Translations under genes and position numbers: made by a program | Shown: positions 10,901 through 23,200 of the stretch, piece after piece | Numbering within the stretch: position 1 is the stretch's first letter | How the letters are laid out: every line of letters starts with the position of its first letter | Assembly: GCA_003117195.1 (NCBI GenBank) | Contig: BDSI01000004.1 | Coordinates: 124,001 to 188,000 of the forward strand | DNA: 64,000 bases | Source: Eudorina sp. 2006-703-Eu-15 | Taxonomy: Eukaryota; Chlorophyta; Chlorophyceae; Chlamydomonadales; Volvocaceae | Direction of reading: 5' to 3' | Notes under the pieces: model-generated | Told to the model about the DNA's origin: nothing | The model's input: only the letters and a program-made list of their open reading frames with translations | Databases searched by the model: none

Positions 10901-12861
10901 CCATACCTAGGCTGGCTGGCCCCCCTCCCCATGTCAACCAAGACAACAACACTGCATCCACCCAGCACCTAGGCCCCCCTGGGCTGTTTGAATTTAACCC
11001 CCCTGCTGTCCCCGACAACCGCGCCGTGCCGGGCCGTGTCGTACCCGGCGGCGGTTTGATGAGCTGCGACAGGCGCTTGAAGGCGGGCATGAGCTCCTCC
11101 GCGTGCGGGTTGTAGCGCTGCAGCAGTGCCACCCCTCCCACCGGCAGCGGGTCCAGACCCGGCGCCCGCTGCGGCACCTGCACCAGCACCGAATGCACCA
11201 CCGTGCCCTCCTCGTCCGCGCCCTCCACCTCCTCCGCTCGGATGTCCACCGCCAGCCCCGCCGTCAGGCCGGGCGTCGGCGCCGCCGTCGACGGCCGCGC
11301 CGCCGCCGAACTGGGCCGGCTGCCCGGCGGCACGGTGGCGGCGGCGGCCACCGCCTCCGACGCCAGCCGCTGCCGGCCCTCAAAGTACGAATGCACCATC
11401 TCCGTATCTAGGACCTCGAAGCCGGTGCCGTCGTTTCGGAGGACGAAGATGCGTGGCTTGATGGACTGCGCGACGGGCTGGTAGGTCACGACGGGCTCCG
11501 GCGCCGGCGGCGTCGGCGGCCGCGGCGGCGCCGGCGGCTTGTCGTCGTCGTCGTTGACGGGCGTCCTGGCGCTGGCGCGGCCGCCGCCGTCGACGTCATT
11601 GACGAGGGTGCTGCGGCGCCGCGCGCCGCCGAGGGCGTCCTCCGTGCCCTCCCTGTGGAGGGTACTCCCCTGGGACCCCTCGCCCTCCGGCGGCGGCGGC
11701 GGCGGCGGCGGAGCTGGCGGCAGCTCCGGGATGTGCACCGTCAGCAGCGGCTCCGGCGGCGGCCAGTACGACCGCGGCGGCTGCGCCGCTGCCGCCGCCG
11801 CCGCGGTAAGGCGTGCGGCGGCGCCGTCGCTGCCGTCGCCGTCGCCACCGGCACTGGCGGCGGTGGTGGCAGCCAGGGCCTTGCGGGCCGCGGGGCCCAG
11901 CAGGAGGAACCTCAGGCTCGAGGATTCGAAGTAGGCGCAGGAGCCGCCCTGCATTCAGTGGGCAACGAACAAGCGGGAGGCGTGTGATGTCACGCGCAGT
12001 CAGAAACCCACATCCCCTAGGCATTCAGTGACAAGGGGGGTTCAGCTGGCGACTGCGCGGCGTCAATGAAAGGGGGGGGCGGCCCGCCAAGCTTCCTGCT
12101 TCGCAGGAAGAGGTCCCAGTCTCGCAAGAAGCAGCTTCCACACACTCATACACCGGACTCAATGTCGTACATCCACGCCCGCACAAACCCCCTGCCAAAG
12201 GCAATGGGAGACTTCCTGTCCGACGGGCCTCAGCAATCCGAGGCAGCCCACCCGGCCCCGTGGGCCGTGGCCACTTCACCACGCCCCGTCACTGACCCGA
12301 GGGTCGAACAGGAACACGTTCTGCAAGTCCGGGCTTGTCGCCAGCCGGTTTAGCAGCTGCGCCGTCGCCAGCGCCTCCGCCGCCGCTTTATCTCCGCGCC
12401 CCGCAGCCCGCCTCTCCCCGTCCTCGTCCTCTTCGTCCTCGTACTCTGCCTCCTCCTCCTCGTCCTCCTCCACCTCCGGTGCCGACGCTAGCATGTCCAG
12501 CGGCGGCACCACGACGCCGGGCGGCACGTACGACGTGGTGTACGGCGCCGCGGTGACGGCGCCGCCGTCGGGCATGGTGGCGGTGATGACGCCGGTGGCG
12601 GCGTCCCAGGACAGCGACACACCGGGGCAGGGCGAGACGGTGATCCCGGCGGCGCTGCCCACGATGGGCGCCAAGCCCTCCATCTCAACCGACCAGCTGC
12701 CGTCGGCCAGGCGTGACAAGCGTGAGCCGTCGTAGTCCTGCACCATGACGTCACCGGTCGGGTACGCCACCACCATGACGTTGTCCTGCCGCGTCGTGAC
12801 GCGCGCGCCCGTGTCGGGGTCCGTCATGGTGGCGGCGCCGATGCGCGGCAGCTCCAGCGTG

Positions 12862-12894
<33 letters not shown>

Positions 12895-14486
12895 GGCGGC
12901 GTCGGCGGCGGCGTCTCCTCCTCGGCGCCCTTCTTCTTGCCGCCCTTCTTTATGCTGCCCGCGTTGCCCGCTGACTTCTTCCGCAACCCCGACTTCTTCG
13001 TCTCGAGCTCGGGCTCCGGTTCCGCCGCCGGCGGCGGTGGCGGCGGCGGCGGCCGCGGCTTCGACCCGACGTCGGGCTCCCGCCAGCGGCTGCCGTCGAG
13101 GCGAGTGCGCGCCCAGCCGCGCGCCGTACTTCCGTCGGGCGCCAGCCATTCGTCCACGTCCACGCGCTCGCTGACGGTGCCGTCGGGGCACAGCACGCGC
13201 CCCACGGCGCCCGCGGCGGCCGAGACCAGCAGCCCGTCGCGCGTGACGGCGCGGAAGGCCGCCGGCGTCAGCGGCGCGCGCAGCGCGCCCAAGTCTGCGC
13301 CCTCCAGCGGCGCGCCGTGCACCGCGACGCCGCGGAACGGCGGCAGCGGCGCCAGCGCGGGGTCGTCCGCGGGCGTGACGAGCACCTGCCCGTCCGTGGT
13401 CATCCGGATCAGGTGTCCCGCGGGCGTCATCACCTGCACCGCCGACACGGGCAGGTCCTTGCCCCCTTTCGCGCCGTCCGCCGCGCCGTCGAAGTCCTCC
13501 TCCTCGTCCTCCTCGTCGCCCATGTCCAGCTCGCCGCGCAGCCCCGCCTTGAGTGCCTCCGCGGCGCTCATCATGGGCTTCGGCGGCACCGCCGCCGACG
13601 AGGCCTCGGGCGACAGCGCCTCCGGCGGGTTGTCGCCGCCGTCGGCGGCGGCCGCCGCCGCAGCGGCCGCGGCCGCAGCGGCCGCCGCCGCCTCCGCTTC
13701 CAGCACCTTCGGGTCCACCAGGTGGTACGCCGTCAACAACGCGCCGCCCTGCATCGTCGCCAGCAGCAACGGCTCGCTGCCGTCGGCGGCGGCAACGGCG
13801 GCGGCGCCGCCGCCGTCAGCGCCCTGCCGGAAGCGCACCGTCGTCGGCCCGCGCGTGATGGTCAGCCCGCCGACCGGCAGCGGCGCGCTGCCGTTGGCCG
13901 CGTCGCGCATCGCCGCCGCGGCGGCCTCCGTCGCCGCCGTCGCGACGCCGGGCGGCACGGAGCTCGCCTCGGCGCGCAGGACGGGCGGCATGGGCGCCGC
14001 CACGACGCACGAGGTGCCGGTGTACAGGAAGGCGGTCCGGCGGTGCGCCTCCACGGCCGCCGCCAGCTGCATGTCCATCTTGTACACCTTGACGGGCAGG
14101 TCCACGGGCCCGGGCTCCGCCTCCACGGCGCGCCGGACGAACGCCGACAGGTTCATGGCCACGGGTAGGCCTGAGGGGCGTCACGAGCGCGCGGGGGGAC
14201 GTCAGCAGGGTTGCACGGTATGCATGGATGAATCGATGCGCGTGAATGATTGCTTGAGCAGGCAGATGACTGAACAGATGCATGGGCACATTAATGAATA
14301 GATGAATGCGTGCATGAATGAAACATGTGAAGGATTACTTAGATGGCATAACAGCGGACCCCAACAGCCAACCCCGATGCGTGGGACACGCGGCCCAAGT
14401 ACGGAGTGCCCCAGTGCCCAAGAACATACAGCCAGCGTCGCGCTGCAGCTGTTGCGCTTTCACTTTGAAAAGAACAAAGAAAGCCC

Positions 14487-14517
<31 letters not shown>

Positions 14518-17500
14518 TGCACGCAGCGGCGTCCCCCGCACCCCTCCCGGACCAGACCTGTGGTGGCGCTGGCCAGGTTGTCGGCCGCGTAGCAGGCCAC
14601 CACCACCGAGTCCGCGGGGCCGTAGTACACCGATGAGACGCAGGGCAGCTCCGTGACAGCCCCGTTCAGCGCCTGCTTGAGCGCCGGTGGGTCCAGCGGC
14701 TCGTGCCAGTGGCGGGCCAGGATGGAGTCCTCGTGCGCAAGCTTGGCGGAGGGGGGCAGCAGGTCGGCGGCGGCCTGGGGGGGATGGAGGTGGGGTGCGG
14801 GGCGGGGGTGGAGAGGCGGGGTGCGGGGCGGGACAGGAGGCGGGGTTTGGTGGGGGGAGGGGAGAGGGCGACACGAGTCGGGGTGGATGGGAAAGAGGCA
14901 GGAGGCAGAGAGTGGTTGGTGCCTAGTAGGTCGGGGTACACAGCGGAAGCGGACGGTCGAAGGGCGCGGTGGGGGGGCCGGGGGAAGGCAGGCCGGGCGG
15001 CGCTTGGGCCGAGTACCACAGCGCGGGAGGACAGCACGAGGGGGGAGGGAGCTGGAGGAGAAGAGAGGCAGCCCCAGAGGGCCTTACGGCCGTTGCCGCT
15101 CACGTGCGGGACCCAAGCGCACACCCTCATGTCTGAGACGCAAGACCCCGACGACGCAGTCCCGGGGACCCCCCCACCTGACCCCGACCCCGACCCCGCA
15201 TCCTCACCTGCAATAGCTGGTAGCGCTCGATGGTGGCCACGGGCAGGTCAGCGGCCTCGGCCTGAGGGGCGGCGGTGCGATGGGGCCATGTCAAGCGGGA
15301 GCGAGCCGGCGGACCGGCCGGTGGGTGAGAGTTCGCGGTTCGTTTCTCCGGCCATAGCGGCGGTGGTGCACGACACCGCGGGACGCGTCAGGGCCAACAG
15401 CCCACTCCAGAGACGGCCGCACATCGACGCGACCTCGAGTGCCATTCCTCCCCAGCCCCTAGCCCATAAGCCCCACTGCCCTTGCCCCTGCACGTTACCT
15501 GCAGCGCTGTACGGCGCAGGCTCTTGCTGAGCGGGTCCAGCCCGTTGCCCATCCCGAAGGCCCGCGCCGCCGCCTGCGCCGCGTCGCCCGCCACATCCGC
15601 CGCGTCCGCGAAGGCACTGGCGCCCGGCAGCATCATCACTCCGAGCATGTGCGCCTCCACCGCCTCCACGTCCAGCGTGCCCGCGTGCGTGAACAGCCCC
15701 TCAGGCCCCGTGCCGTACTTGTACGGCAGTGCCGGCTGGCCGCCGTCCGCGTCCTCCGACGCCGGTGGCCAGCCGGCGCTGCTGGCGGTGTACGTGTACG
15801 GCGGCTCGGCAGCGGCGGCGGCGTCCAGCGGCGAGGTGGGCGAGTCAGGGCGGGGCGGCGTGGCGCGCACAAAGCCGGTGGTGAGGCCGGCAGCCGCGCT
15901 GGCGAGCTGGTCGCCCTCCACCACCAGGGTGTAGTCCGCCTGCGGCTCGGGCGCCTTCGCGAACACGGCCGCTTGGCGGGAGGACCCCAGCGTCGTCAGC
16001 GCGCCATCCAGAGCCGCCAGCGCCGCCGTCTCCGCCGCCGCCACGTTGCCCGCCTCCGTCAGGTCCTCGCCCTCCTCCACCGAGGCCATGTTGCGAGCCA
16101 CCTGCTCCAGCAACGCGTGCATCACCAACGGCACGCTGATGCGCTCGGGCGTCACGCTGTCCAGTAACGCGCCGTAGTAGCCGAGGCTCAGCGGCGGCTG
16201 GCGCAGCGACGGCGCCGGCTCGTCGGCCGCGGCCGCGCCGTCGCCTGGCGGCGGCGGCGGCGGCAGCGGTACCGCCGCCGGCGGCGCTGGCGCGGCGCCG
16301 GACTCCGTGGTTGGCGCGGTCAAGGGACTAGGGGAGCGAGAGGCGGCCGATCCGGCTGTAGAAGCAGGAGGCGGTGCGCCTGCTGCCGGAGCGGCGGCGG
16401 CGGCGGCAGCGGCCGGCGGCGCCTCTGCTTCCGGTGCGTCAGTGCCGGCGGCGGCGGCGGCGGGTACGGGCTCGGGGGCCTCGAGCTGTTTGCAGTCATA
16501 CACCTTAACAGAGGTGCGCCACTCCTCGTACGTCCGTACGTACGACGCCAGGCTGTGCAGCGTCGAAGCCACTCGGTCGAAGCCGGGCGAGTCCTCGGGC
16601 GGCGCGTTCGCCGCTGCCGCCGCCGCCTCGGCTGCCGCCGCCGCCGCTGCCGCCGCGGCCGCCTTGCCCTTCGGGCCGCCGGCCTTGGGCCCCGCCGCCG
16701 CCGCCGCCGCAATGGAGCTCTTCTTCGCGCCCTTCTTGGTCTCCACCTCCTCACCGCCTGGAGGGCAAGCGCCGCAATCACACCGCCGAGTCACATCTCA
16801 ATAGCGCCATACGGGTGCGCACCCATTGCAGCCCCATGCGCTGAGACCGATACGGCACCACCAGTAATCCACAGGCGTGAAGCGACAGGGAACCCGTGGT
16901 CCCGAAGGCGAAACCCCCTCAAGCGCATCGCAATCACCAGCGCGACAGCCTCCCTTTTCCCAACCGCCCTCATGCACCTCACGATCATCCATTTGACAAC
17001 CAGGGTCGTCCTGTCCCCTTCAGCCCGCGGCCGGTCTCACCGGGCGGCGCCGGCGGCTCCCAACGAGGGACCTCAACCTCCAGCGGCGCCAAGCGGGCCA
17101 TCAAGTCCTCCCACAGCGCCCCCTCCGCGGATTCCTTGACGTCCGCGTACCAGGCCGGCACCTCCGGCGGCGGCGGGGGCGGCGGCGGCTCCTCGCCGTC
17201 CTCGGCGGGGGCCGGGGGCGCCTGCGGCGCGGGCTTGACCCATACCGCCGCGCGCAGCGGTGTGCCTGCCGCCAGCGCCTGCCGGATGACCTCCAGCGAC
17301 AGCGTGAGGTTGCTCACCGTGTAGGTCTGGTAGCAGACGAAGGGGTCAAGCTGCACGGCTTGCACGCGGGCCGCTGCCTCCACTGCACGGGGCCCGCGGG
17401 GAGGGGTGGAGAGTGTCAGGCGGCATGGAGAGGGAGGGCCGGTGTGTGTATGTGTGTACAAGAGAACCGTGCCGCCCTGTGTGTGTATGCGTGTGTGTTA

Positions 17501-19948
17501 AGAAAGGATAGCCCGTGTGTGTGCAAGATGTCCCGGGGTGGAACTATGGAGGTGGCACTTAGGATCTGAGCCGGCCATTCTGTGACTGAAACTGCCCTTC
17601 CTCCATGCCCTCCCCACCCGCCTTACCCATCTCCCCCGGCCATTCTGTGACTGAAACTGCCCTTCCTCCATGCCCTCCCCACCCGCCTTACCCATCTCCC
17701 TGACTTTGGCCTCTGCGTCCACCGCTTTCCTGCGGGCTGCCTCCAGCGCCAGCTCCTCCTGCAGTCACATCCGACGGATCCACGGGGCACGGCCACTTCA
17801 AAACTACCCAGCCGGTGCGCCCGACAAAGGCCCGGTACGCCGATGTCCCGGGACCCCGTGAAAGGGATGGACCGGCCCCCCTTTCTTTCATTTTTTACCC
17901 CCCCCCTCACTCCTTGAGCCGTTTCCCCCCCCCATCCCATCCAACTTCACCCCACAATCCCAACCTCTCCTTGGTCCCAGATGCGCCAGGCGCCCAACAC
18001 AAGCCCTTATCTCCAGCCGCCCTTCCGCCTCCGAGGACCGCCCTGTCACCCGGCGCCAGATCTGTCGCGACGGGTTTCCCGTCGCGACAGATCGGTCACC
18101 GCCTGCGCCCAGCAGCCCCGGGTGCCCGCCTCGGCTGCCCGGCGCCCATCCCAGGTTGCCGCCAATCCTCCTTTGACCTCAGGACCTCAAACCCCCCACA
18201 CGCACACACATACGCACACCTGCGACGCTTCCTTCTCCGGAGGTGGCCCTGCCTCCTCCGCCTCCTCCGCGGGCGGTGGCGGCTGTCCGCCGTTCTCCTC
18301 CGCCTCCTCCGCGGCGATCGCCGCCCTGCGCGCCGCCTCCTCCTCAGCCGCCCGCAGCGCCGCAGCCAGCGCGTTCTCCGCCGCAGTCACGGCATCCCTG
18401 GCCGCCTGCAGCGCCGCCTCAGCGGCCTGCAGGTCGAGGGACAGGCCACCCAGGCACCGGCACCGGAGCGCGCCGCGGCCCACGGGACCCGTACTGTTCA
18501 GCGCGGACCATGGCATGAAGCCCGCGGTGATGCACTGTGACACAAATGCGTCCGTGTCCAATGCACCTCGCTGCCACCGAGTTCCAGGTCCCGCAGCATC
18601 GCCAGCCTCTGTGCCACGCTCGCACCTTGCCCTCACCCTCCCGAACACCACACAAGCTTCTCTCAGGACTCCTGCCCGTCGCGCATCCCGCTAACCCCTC
18701 GTAATTGACCATGGGACTACGATACCCGCGCCACGCACTCCGTGCACCGTACTCAACCGTACTCCTCGGCACGGAAGGCCTGGCGCACCGTCCACCGTTT
18801 GACGTCGCCGCCACAACTTACACCCCGGTCACGCGCCACCGCGTGCCCCGCAAGCGCCAACCCAGCCGCGCGACCCACCTGCACGTCCTCCTCCGCCGCC
18901 TGCAGCTGGGTGCGGCGGCGGTGCAGCTCCACGCGCCAGTCCGCTACCTGGTCGCGCGCGAAGCGCTCGGAGAGTAGCGCGGCGCACAGCTCCGCGCCGA
19001 AGCTGCGGGGAGTGGGCGGAGGCGCATGTGGGTTCGCTGTGGGTCAACGGGCTTCGCAGCGCGTCGGAGTGAGGAGCGCCCGTACGTGGGGTCGCTGTGC
19101 GTCCTGTGGCCCGCGTCATGACGTCGCCACCCCTCGGGTACAAGTGTGTATGACGCTGTGTTGAGGAGCAGCTACGGTCGATTGTCGTCCACGCAGGAGA
19201 ATCCCGGTGAAGCGCAGGAGGCAAAAGGTCCGCGATGAGTTGACCACGATCAGTCAATCCCTTCATCCCCGCATCCCTTCTATCACGTGGGTTGCCTGTG
19301 CACGCGTCCCCTCATCGTCACATTGGGGCAGCTGCCCAAGGCATTTGGGTTTTGCACCCGGCTGTCCGCTCTGCAGGTGGCCACCAATCCCGTGGCCTGG
19401 AGACGCACCACGGGCACTTACGTGCACGTGTCTGGCCCGTGCCCCGCCTGGATGTGTACATCCATGATAGCTTTGGCTTCCTGCCCGAGCGGCGTAGAAG
19501 TATCCAGCCGCAGGACCCCATCCGATAGCGAGATATGGCGCGTAAGCCCCTTCCGCTTTAAGGTCTGCGGTATGCCTTTCGTGTCCGTCCCGGGCGCGTA
19601 CTCGACGATGCTGACCACCGGCTTCCATGTCACCGCAAAAGGGCACTCCGTGAGCTCCTTGTATTCTTGAGGAAGCTGTTACAGGACAGCGCAGTCGTGC
19701 ACATTGTAAAACATTCCCTTCCTTGCAGTGTTGCAGACCGCATACCCACAAAGATGCGCTTCCAAAACTTCTACACTCATGCATTAGTGATTCCATGGCG
19801 GACACGATTTTACTTCTGTGCGAAGTGGTCCGCGTGCTCTAAGGTCTGTTGGAAGAAGCATGCTGCACGTCAGCCCTACCGCTTCATCTGGGCTTGGATC
19901 CGGTGGGGGTGGAGGCGGTGCCTCCGGCTTTTTTGATTTTGGAGGCAT
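7905..19948 (-). CDS. PF6: PF6/SPAG17, central-pair C1a projection protein
   Basis: Fifteen exons, all in phase, encode 2385 residues: 19948-19880, 19838-19746, 19675-19422, 19002-18879, 18426-18220, 17758-17692, 17382-17041, 16757-15499, 15261-15208, 14774-14558, 14170-12297, 11948-11045, 10586-10405, 9723-9412 and 9104-7905 (TGA). PF6 scaffolds the C1a projection of the ciliary central apparatus and is needed for motility. SPAG17-family marks are the block ending ISVPLVMHALLEQV (exon 8), the RIFVLRNDGTGFEVLD block (exon 12), and a C-terminal ASH/PapD-like beta-sandwich at about 2198-2288 containing HKPGPVAAGM. Long Ala, Pro and Gly tracts and Lys-rich stretches lie between them. The start is the ATG at 19948 (MPPKSKK...). 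Exons 1-3 rest on splice sites and phase only. They are less GC-rich and show no clear SPAG17 similarity, so they are less certain than exons 4-15. Confidence 0.93.
10142..10203. repeat. C-run and CCCCG/CCCGA pentanucleotide repeat
   Basis: A poly-C run followed by CCCCG and CCCGA units, in the PF6 intron between exons 13 and 14. Confidence 0.85.
10356..10385. repeat. (CCAA)n microsatellite
   Basis: About seven CCAA units lie in a PF6 intron, about 20 bases downstream (minus strand) of the exon 13 donor. Confidence 0.9.
14349..14365 (-). repeat. LINE-3'-end-like 15-mer in a PF6 intron
   Basis: ACAGCGGACCCCAAC at 14351-14365 matches the reverse complement of the LINE-like 3' end at 36911-36925. 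Irregular GAAT/TGAA-rich sequence lies at 14220-14335, as expected for a decayed microsatellite tail. It is in the intron between exons 10 and 11. Confidence 0.4.
14488..14514. repeat. (CAG)9 microsatellite
   Basis: Nine CAG units in the PF6 intron between exons 10 and 11. Confidence 0.95.
17571..17700. repeat. perfect 65-bp tandem duplication across a PF6 splice donor
   Basis: Bases 17571-17635 and 17636-17700 are the same 65-bp unit twice. The unit carries the end of exon 6 (GAGATGG) and its GTAAGG donor, so a second GAGATGG|GTAAGG copy lies 65 bases further into the intron (17621-17627). Confidence 0.95.
18059..18093. repeat. perfect 16-bp inverted repeat with 3-base loop
   Basis: The arms 18059-18074 and 18078-18093 pair without mismatch around TTT. 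Each arm contains TCGCGA. It lies in the PF6 intron between exons 5 and 6. Confidence 0.95.
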
Positions 19949-20294
19949 CGCAACTCAACGATAAGCCATCAACGAGTTAAAGATAGTTTCATTCGAGACA
20001 GTGGCATATTGTGCGTTCCCATTCTTATCAGCGTATACTTGCTTCATATCTCATGGCCGTAAGACGCAGACCAAAACAGACAAAGACAAAACAGTTTGCT
20101 GTACAGCACTTATGTACGGAAATGAGGAAACCGTTGTCCCCCGGCAGCGTCTTGCATCCGTGTCGCCCTTACACACGTGGGACGTTTTATACCTGTGCCG
20201 CGGTCTCTGGCGGTGTTGACTGAACGGGAAGGAGGCACGTCAGGGCGGTTGCCACAGCCGAATAGGTAGAGTATACTGAGCGACAACTATAAGA
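19949..20294. promoter_or_regulatory. putative divergent promoter between PF6 and NUOA9
   Basis: The two start codons (PF6 at 19948, minus; NUOA9 at 20295, plus) are 346 bases apart, so both 5' UTRs and core promoters must fit here. The stretch is more AT-rich than the flanking exons. I see no clear TATA box at a convincing distance. Confidence 0.6.
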
Positions 20295-23200
20295 ATGCTG
20301 CCCATCCTTGGGCGGACTGCGGCTGGCAATGCGCTGGCCCGCTTGGCAGGTGGGCGCTCCCTTGCTTAAGTAGTGTGTTTCCAAGCAGTGACAGTGCACC
20401 TTTCAGCTTAGATGGCAGCTTAAATGAATCAGTATCTGACAAAGTTCTGACCCTTTGCGTAGGTCTGCGTTGGGCTGCCGCAGCCTCGTTGAACCGGGAG
20501 TATTCCAGTCTCCTTACTGTCGAAACGCATGGTCCTGGAGGGAGATCATCGGTGAGGCTGCACGGAATTGCGAGGGACTGTGCAGCAACTCATCAGCAAA
20601 CGTGGTTTGGGCTTGCAGGTCAGCGGTCTGGTAGCGACTGTGTTCGGCTCCAACGGATTTGTGGGCTCATACATCGTGAATGAGTTGGCGAAGCGCGGGT
20701 CTCAGGTTGTTTGTCCGTATCGGAGCACTGAGAACGAAGCCATGCACCTAAAGCAGATGGGCGACCTGGGCCAGGTGCGCTTGGCTGGCCAGCTCATTGC
20801 TCGGAACCATCTTGTCTTCTCTGGTTTCGGGTATCGTGGTGGACCGCGCCCCTAGAGGAGCCAACTTACGAGTTGGGCTGCACGCAGATTGTCTTCCTGC
20901 CGGAGTTTAACATCCGGGACGATGAGCAGATCAAGCGTGCAATCAGCAGGTCCAACGTGGTCATTAACTGCGTTGGCATGCGGCTGGAGACCATGAACTT
21001 CAGCTTTGAGGACGTGCACGTGGACTTCCCCAAGCGTCTCGCCAAGTGGGTTTGATGGATCCGCTAGCGGGCGATGATGGGGCCCCGAACGGGGCCTGTG
21101 TGCCTCAACACCGTCACTCGGGGCTCGGGATTCGGCACGCGATTATCCCCGATATCGCACACTTGTGATGACGAGTGTGCTATACCCCCGGCCGACCGTC
21201 CTATGGAATGCGCTGACCTACGAACCCGTGACAGAGCGGGCACTCATTCTGCCGCATAACGCAATCAGCGTGTCAGTGTTTGTACAGTTTTTCCCTCGGG
21301 GCCAGGGCCTTTCTGCGGGTCGTCTCTGCCCCGAGACGCTTGGCCGGCGTTCAGCGGTTGCTGGAAGACACACACGCACACATGCTGCTTGCAGCTTTGA
21401 GCCCGACCATAATCACGCGAATCTGACCTCCGCATGGCAAGCAGCCGACTGAACGTGGATTGTTAACGTGGTTTGTTTGGGGCAGTGGCCAGGTCAGGTG
21501 GTAGTGTTGCCTGCATCACTGACATCGTCCTCCCACGGGCCGCGTGTTCTTCATCCCCACCGCTGACAGGATCGTTGCGGAGGCGGGGCACGTGGACCGC
21601 CTAATCCACTTCAGCGACATGGGTGCGGATGCGAACCACTCGTCCAAACGCATGCGCACGAAGGCCGTGGGTGATGCGGCCCTGCTGGACGCTTTCCCCC
21701 GGGCGACAATCATGAGGTGGGTGGTGTGGCGTCGGGATGTCGCTGTCTGGGGCTGACGAGGGGCAGATGTGGTAAGGGCGTACCCATCAGCCCGCTTGCG
21801 GTCGGTCCAGGGTGGTGTGAAATCGCTGAGGTAGATTGGCAAGGAGCAGGAGGGAAGCGAACGAGCGTCGTGTCGTTCCCTGGGCCCCTTGCTGGCCGTA
21901 GTGGATCGACCGCAGGTCCGTTTAACCTAGAAAGGCATGCACGGGTGTAAATGGGGCTACGGTGGCCATAGCTCGGGATGCGTTTGCCAGCCGTCGGGTC
22001 GGTAGTTGGAACTGCGGTGCTGTGCTGCGCACGCTGGGAACTCCCGATCCGTGCTGTGGATGGGAATCCCGCAACGACGGAACGTTGGCACATTCCTCCG
22101 AGACGCGCATGCACTGCCGCAGTAGGCAATCGCCAGTCACGCAGTCAGTGGCTGTGTTAGGCGATTCGGCGATCCGGCGCGTCGAAATTATGACCCGGCG
22201 CCGGGTCGGGCGACGGCTTAGCTTAGCTGCCATGGGCCTAGTGTCGTTGTGCGACGTGCGTTGCGCGCCGTGAATTCTCAGAACCTGGGATGGGAAGGCA
22301 AACCGGGCGTTGGCGTAATAGGACCCACAACAGCAGAGGGGCGTCGCCCCTCGTCGTCATGCGGTGAGGTGCTGATGGGCTCTCAGGCTGTCTGGACGAA
22401 TGCCACAGAGCGGCGTGTGTGCTCGGATTGTCACGGCACAACCACCGTGCCTGTCTCTGATGAGGCTGCGAGGTCACACCGTCCAGCGTGCGGGGCGGGG
22501 GACCTGTCACCGCAGCTCCTTGCACGGCATGGCGGCGCTCTGGAGTTGCTGTCTTCCTTTTGCGGACTCTTCCCGTGTCTCCCATGAGTGCAATCATCAA
22601 TGTGTAGTTCGGCAGGCAAGGCACACATGTGTGTATCAGAGAACTACACACATGTCTGTGTATTGTGCTTGGTGGGCGGATGATGGCAGTTGCTCTGTGC
22701 GCCGCTCCCAGCTCGAAGCAAGCGTTTGGGATTCCACGTGCGCGCCATGACTGGCGCCTTACCCGGGGCCCGGGGGCATAGGCCGTGATTTATCCATTGG
22801 AGTAGTTTTCTTGCGCCGTCTCCAACGAAATGATTCCATGGTTCATCATACACCCTCACCTTCTTCACCTTGCCTCCTCGCTCCAGGCCTGGCGACATCG
22901 TGGGCATTGAGGACCACTTTTACAACTACCTGATCTACCAGCTGACGCTGACGGTGTTCGCGCCGGTGGTGGAGACGGGCGCCAATAAGATTCAGCCGAC
23001 GTACGTGCTGGACGTGGCGGACGCTGTGGCGTCAGCGCTGAAGAAGCCGGAGACGGCGGGCCAGACATACTACCTTGGAGGGCCGGAAGTGCTCACGTAG
23101 GTGCCTGTGGGGTGGGTTTAGAAAAGAAACCGCCTGGGTCTTTGGAAGTATTTGAGTCTGAAGATGGGCTTGGGGCTCTTTGTGTGGTGTGCCGGTGCGG

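Noticed and set aside
12745..14301. A 518-residue plus-strand open frame rich in Gly, Ala and Ser
   Set aside because: Antisense to PF6 exon 11, which joins in phase to exons on both sides.
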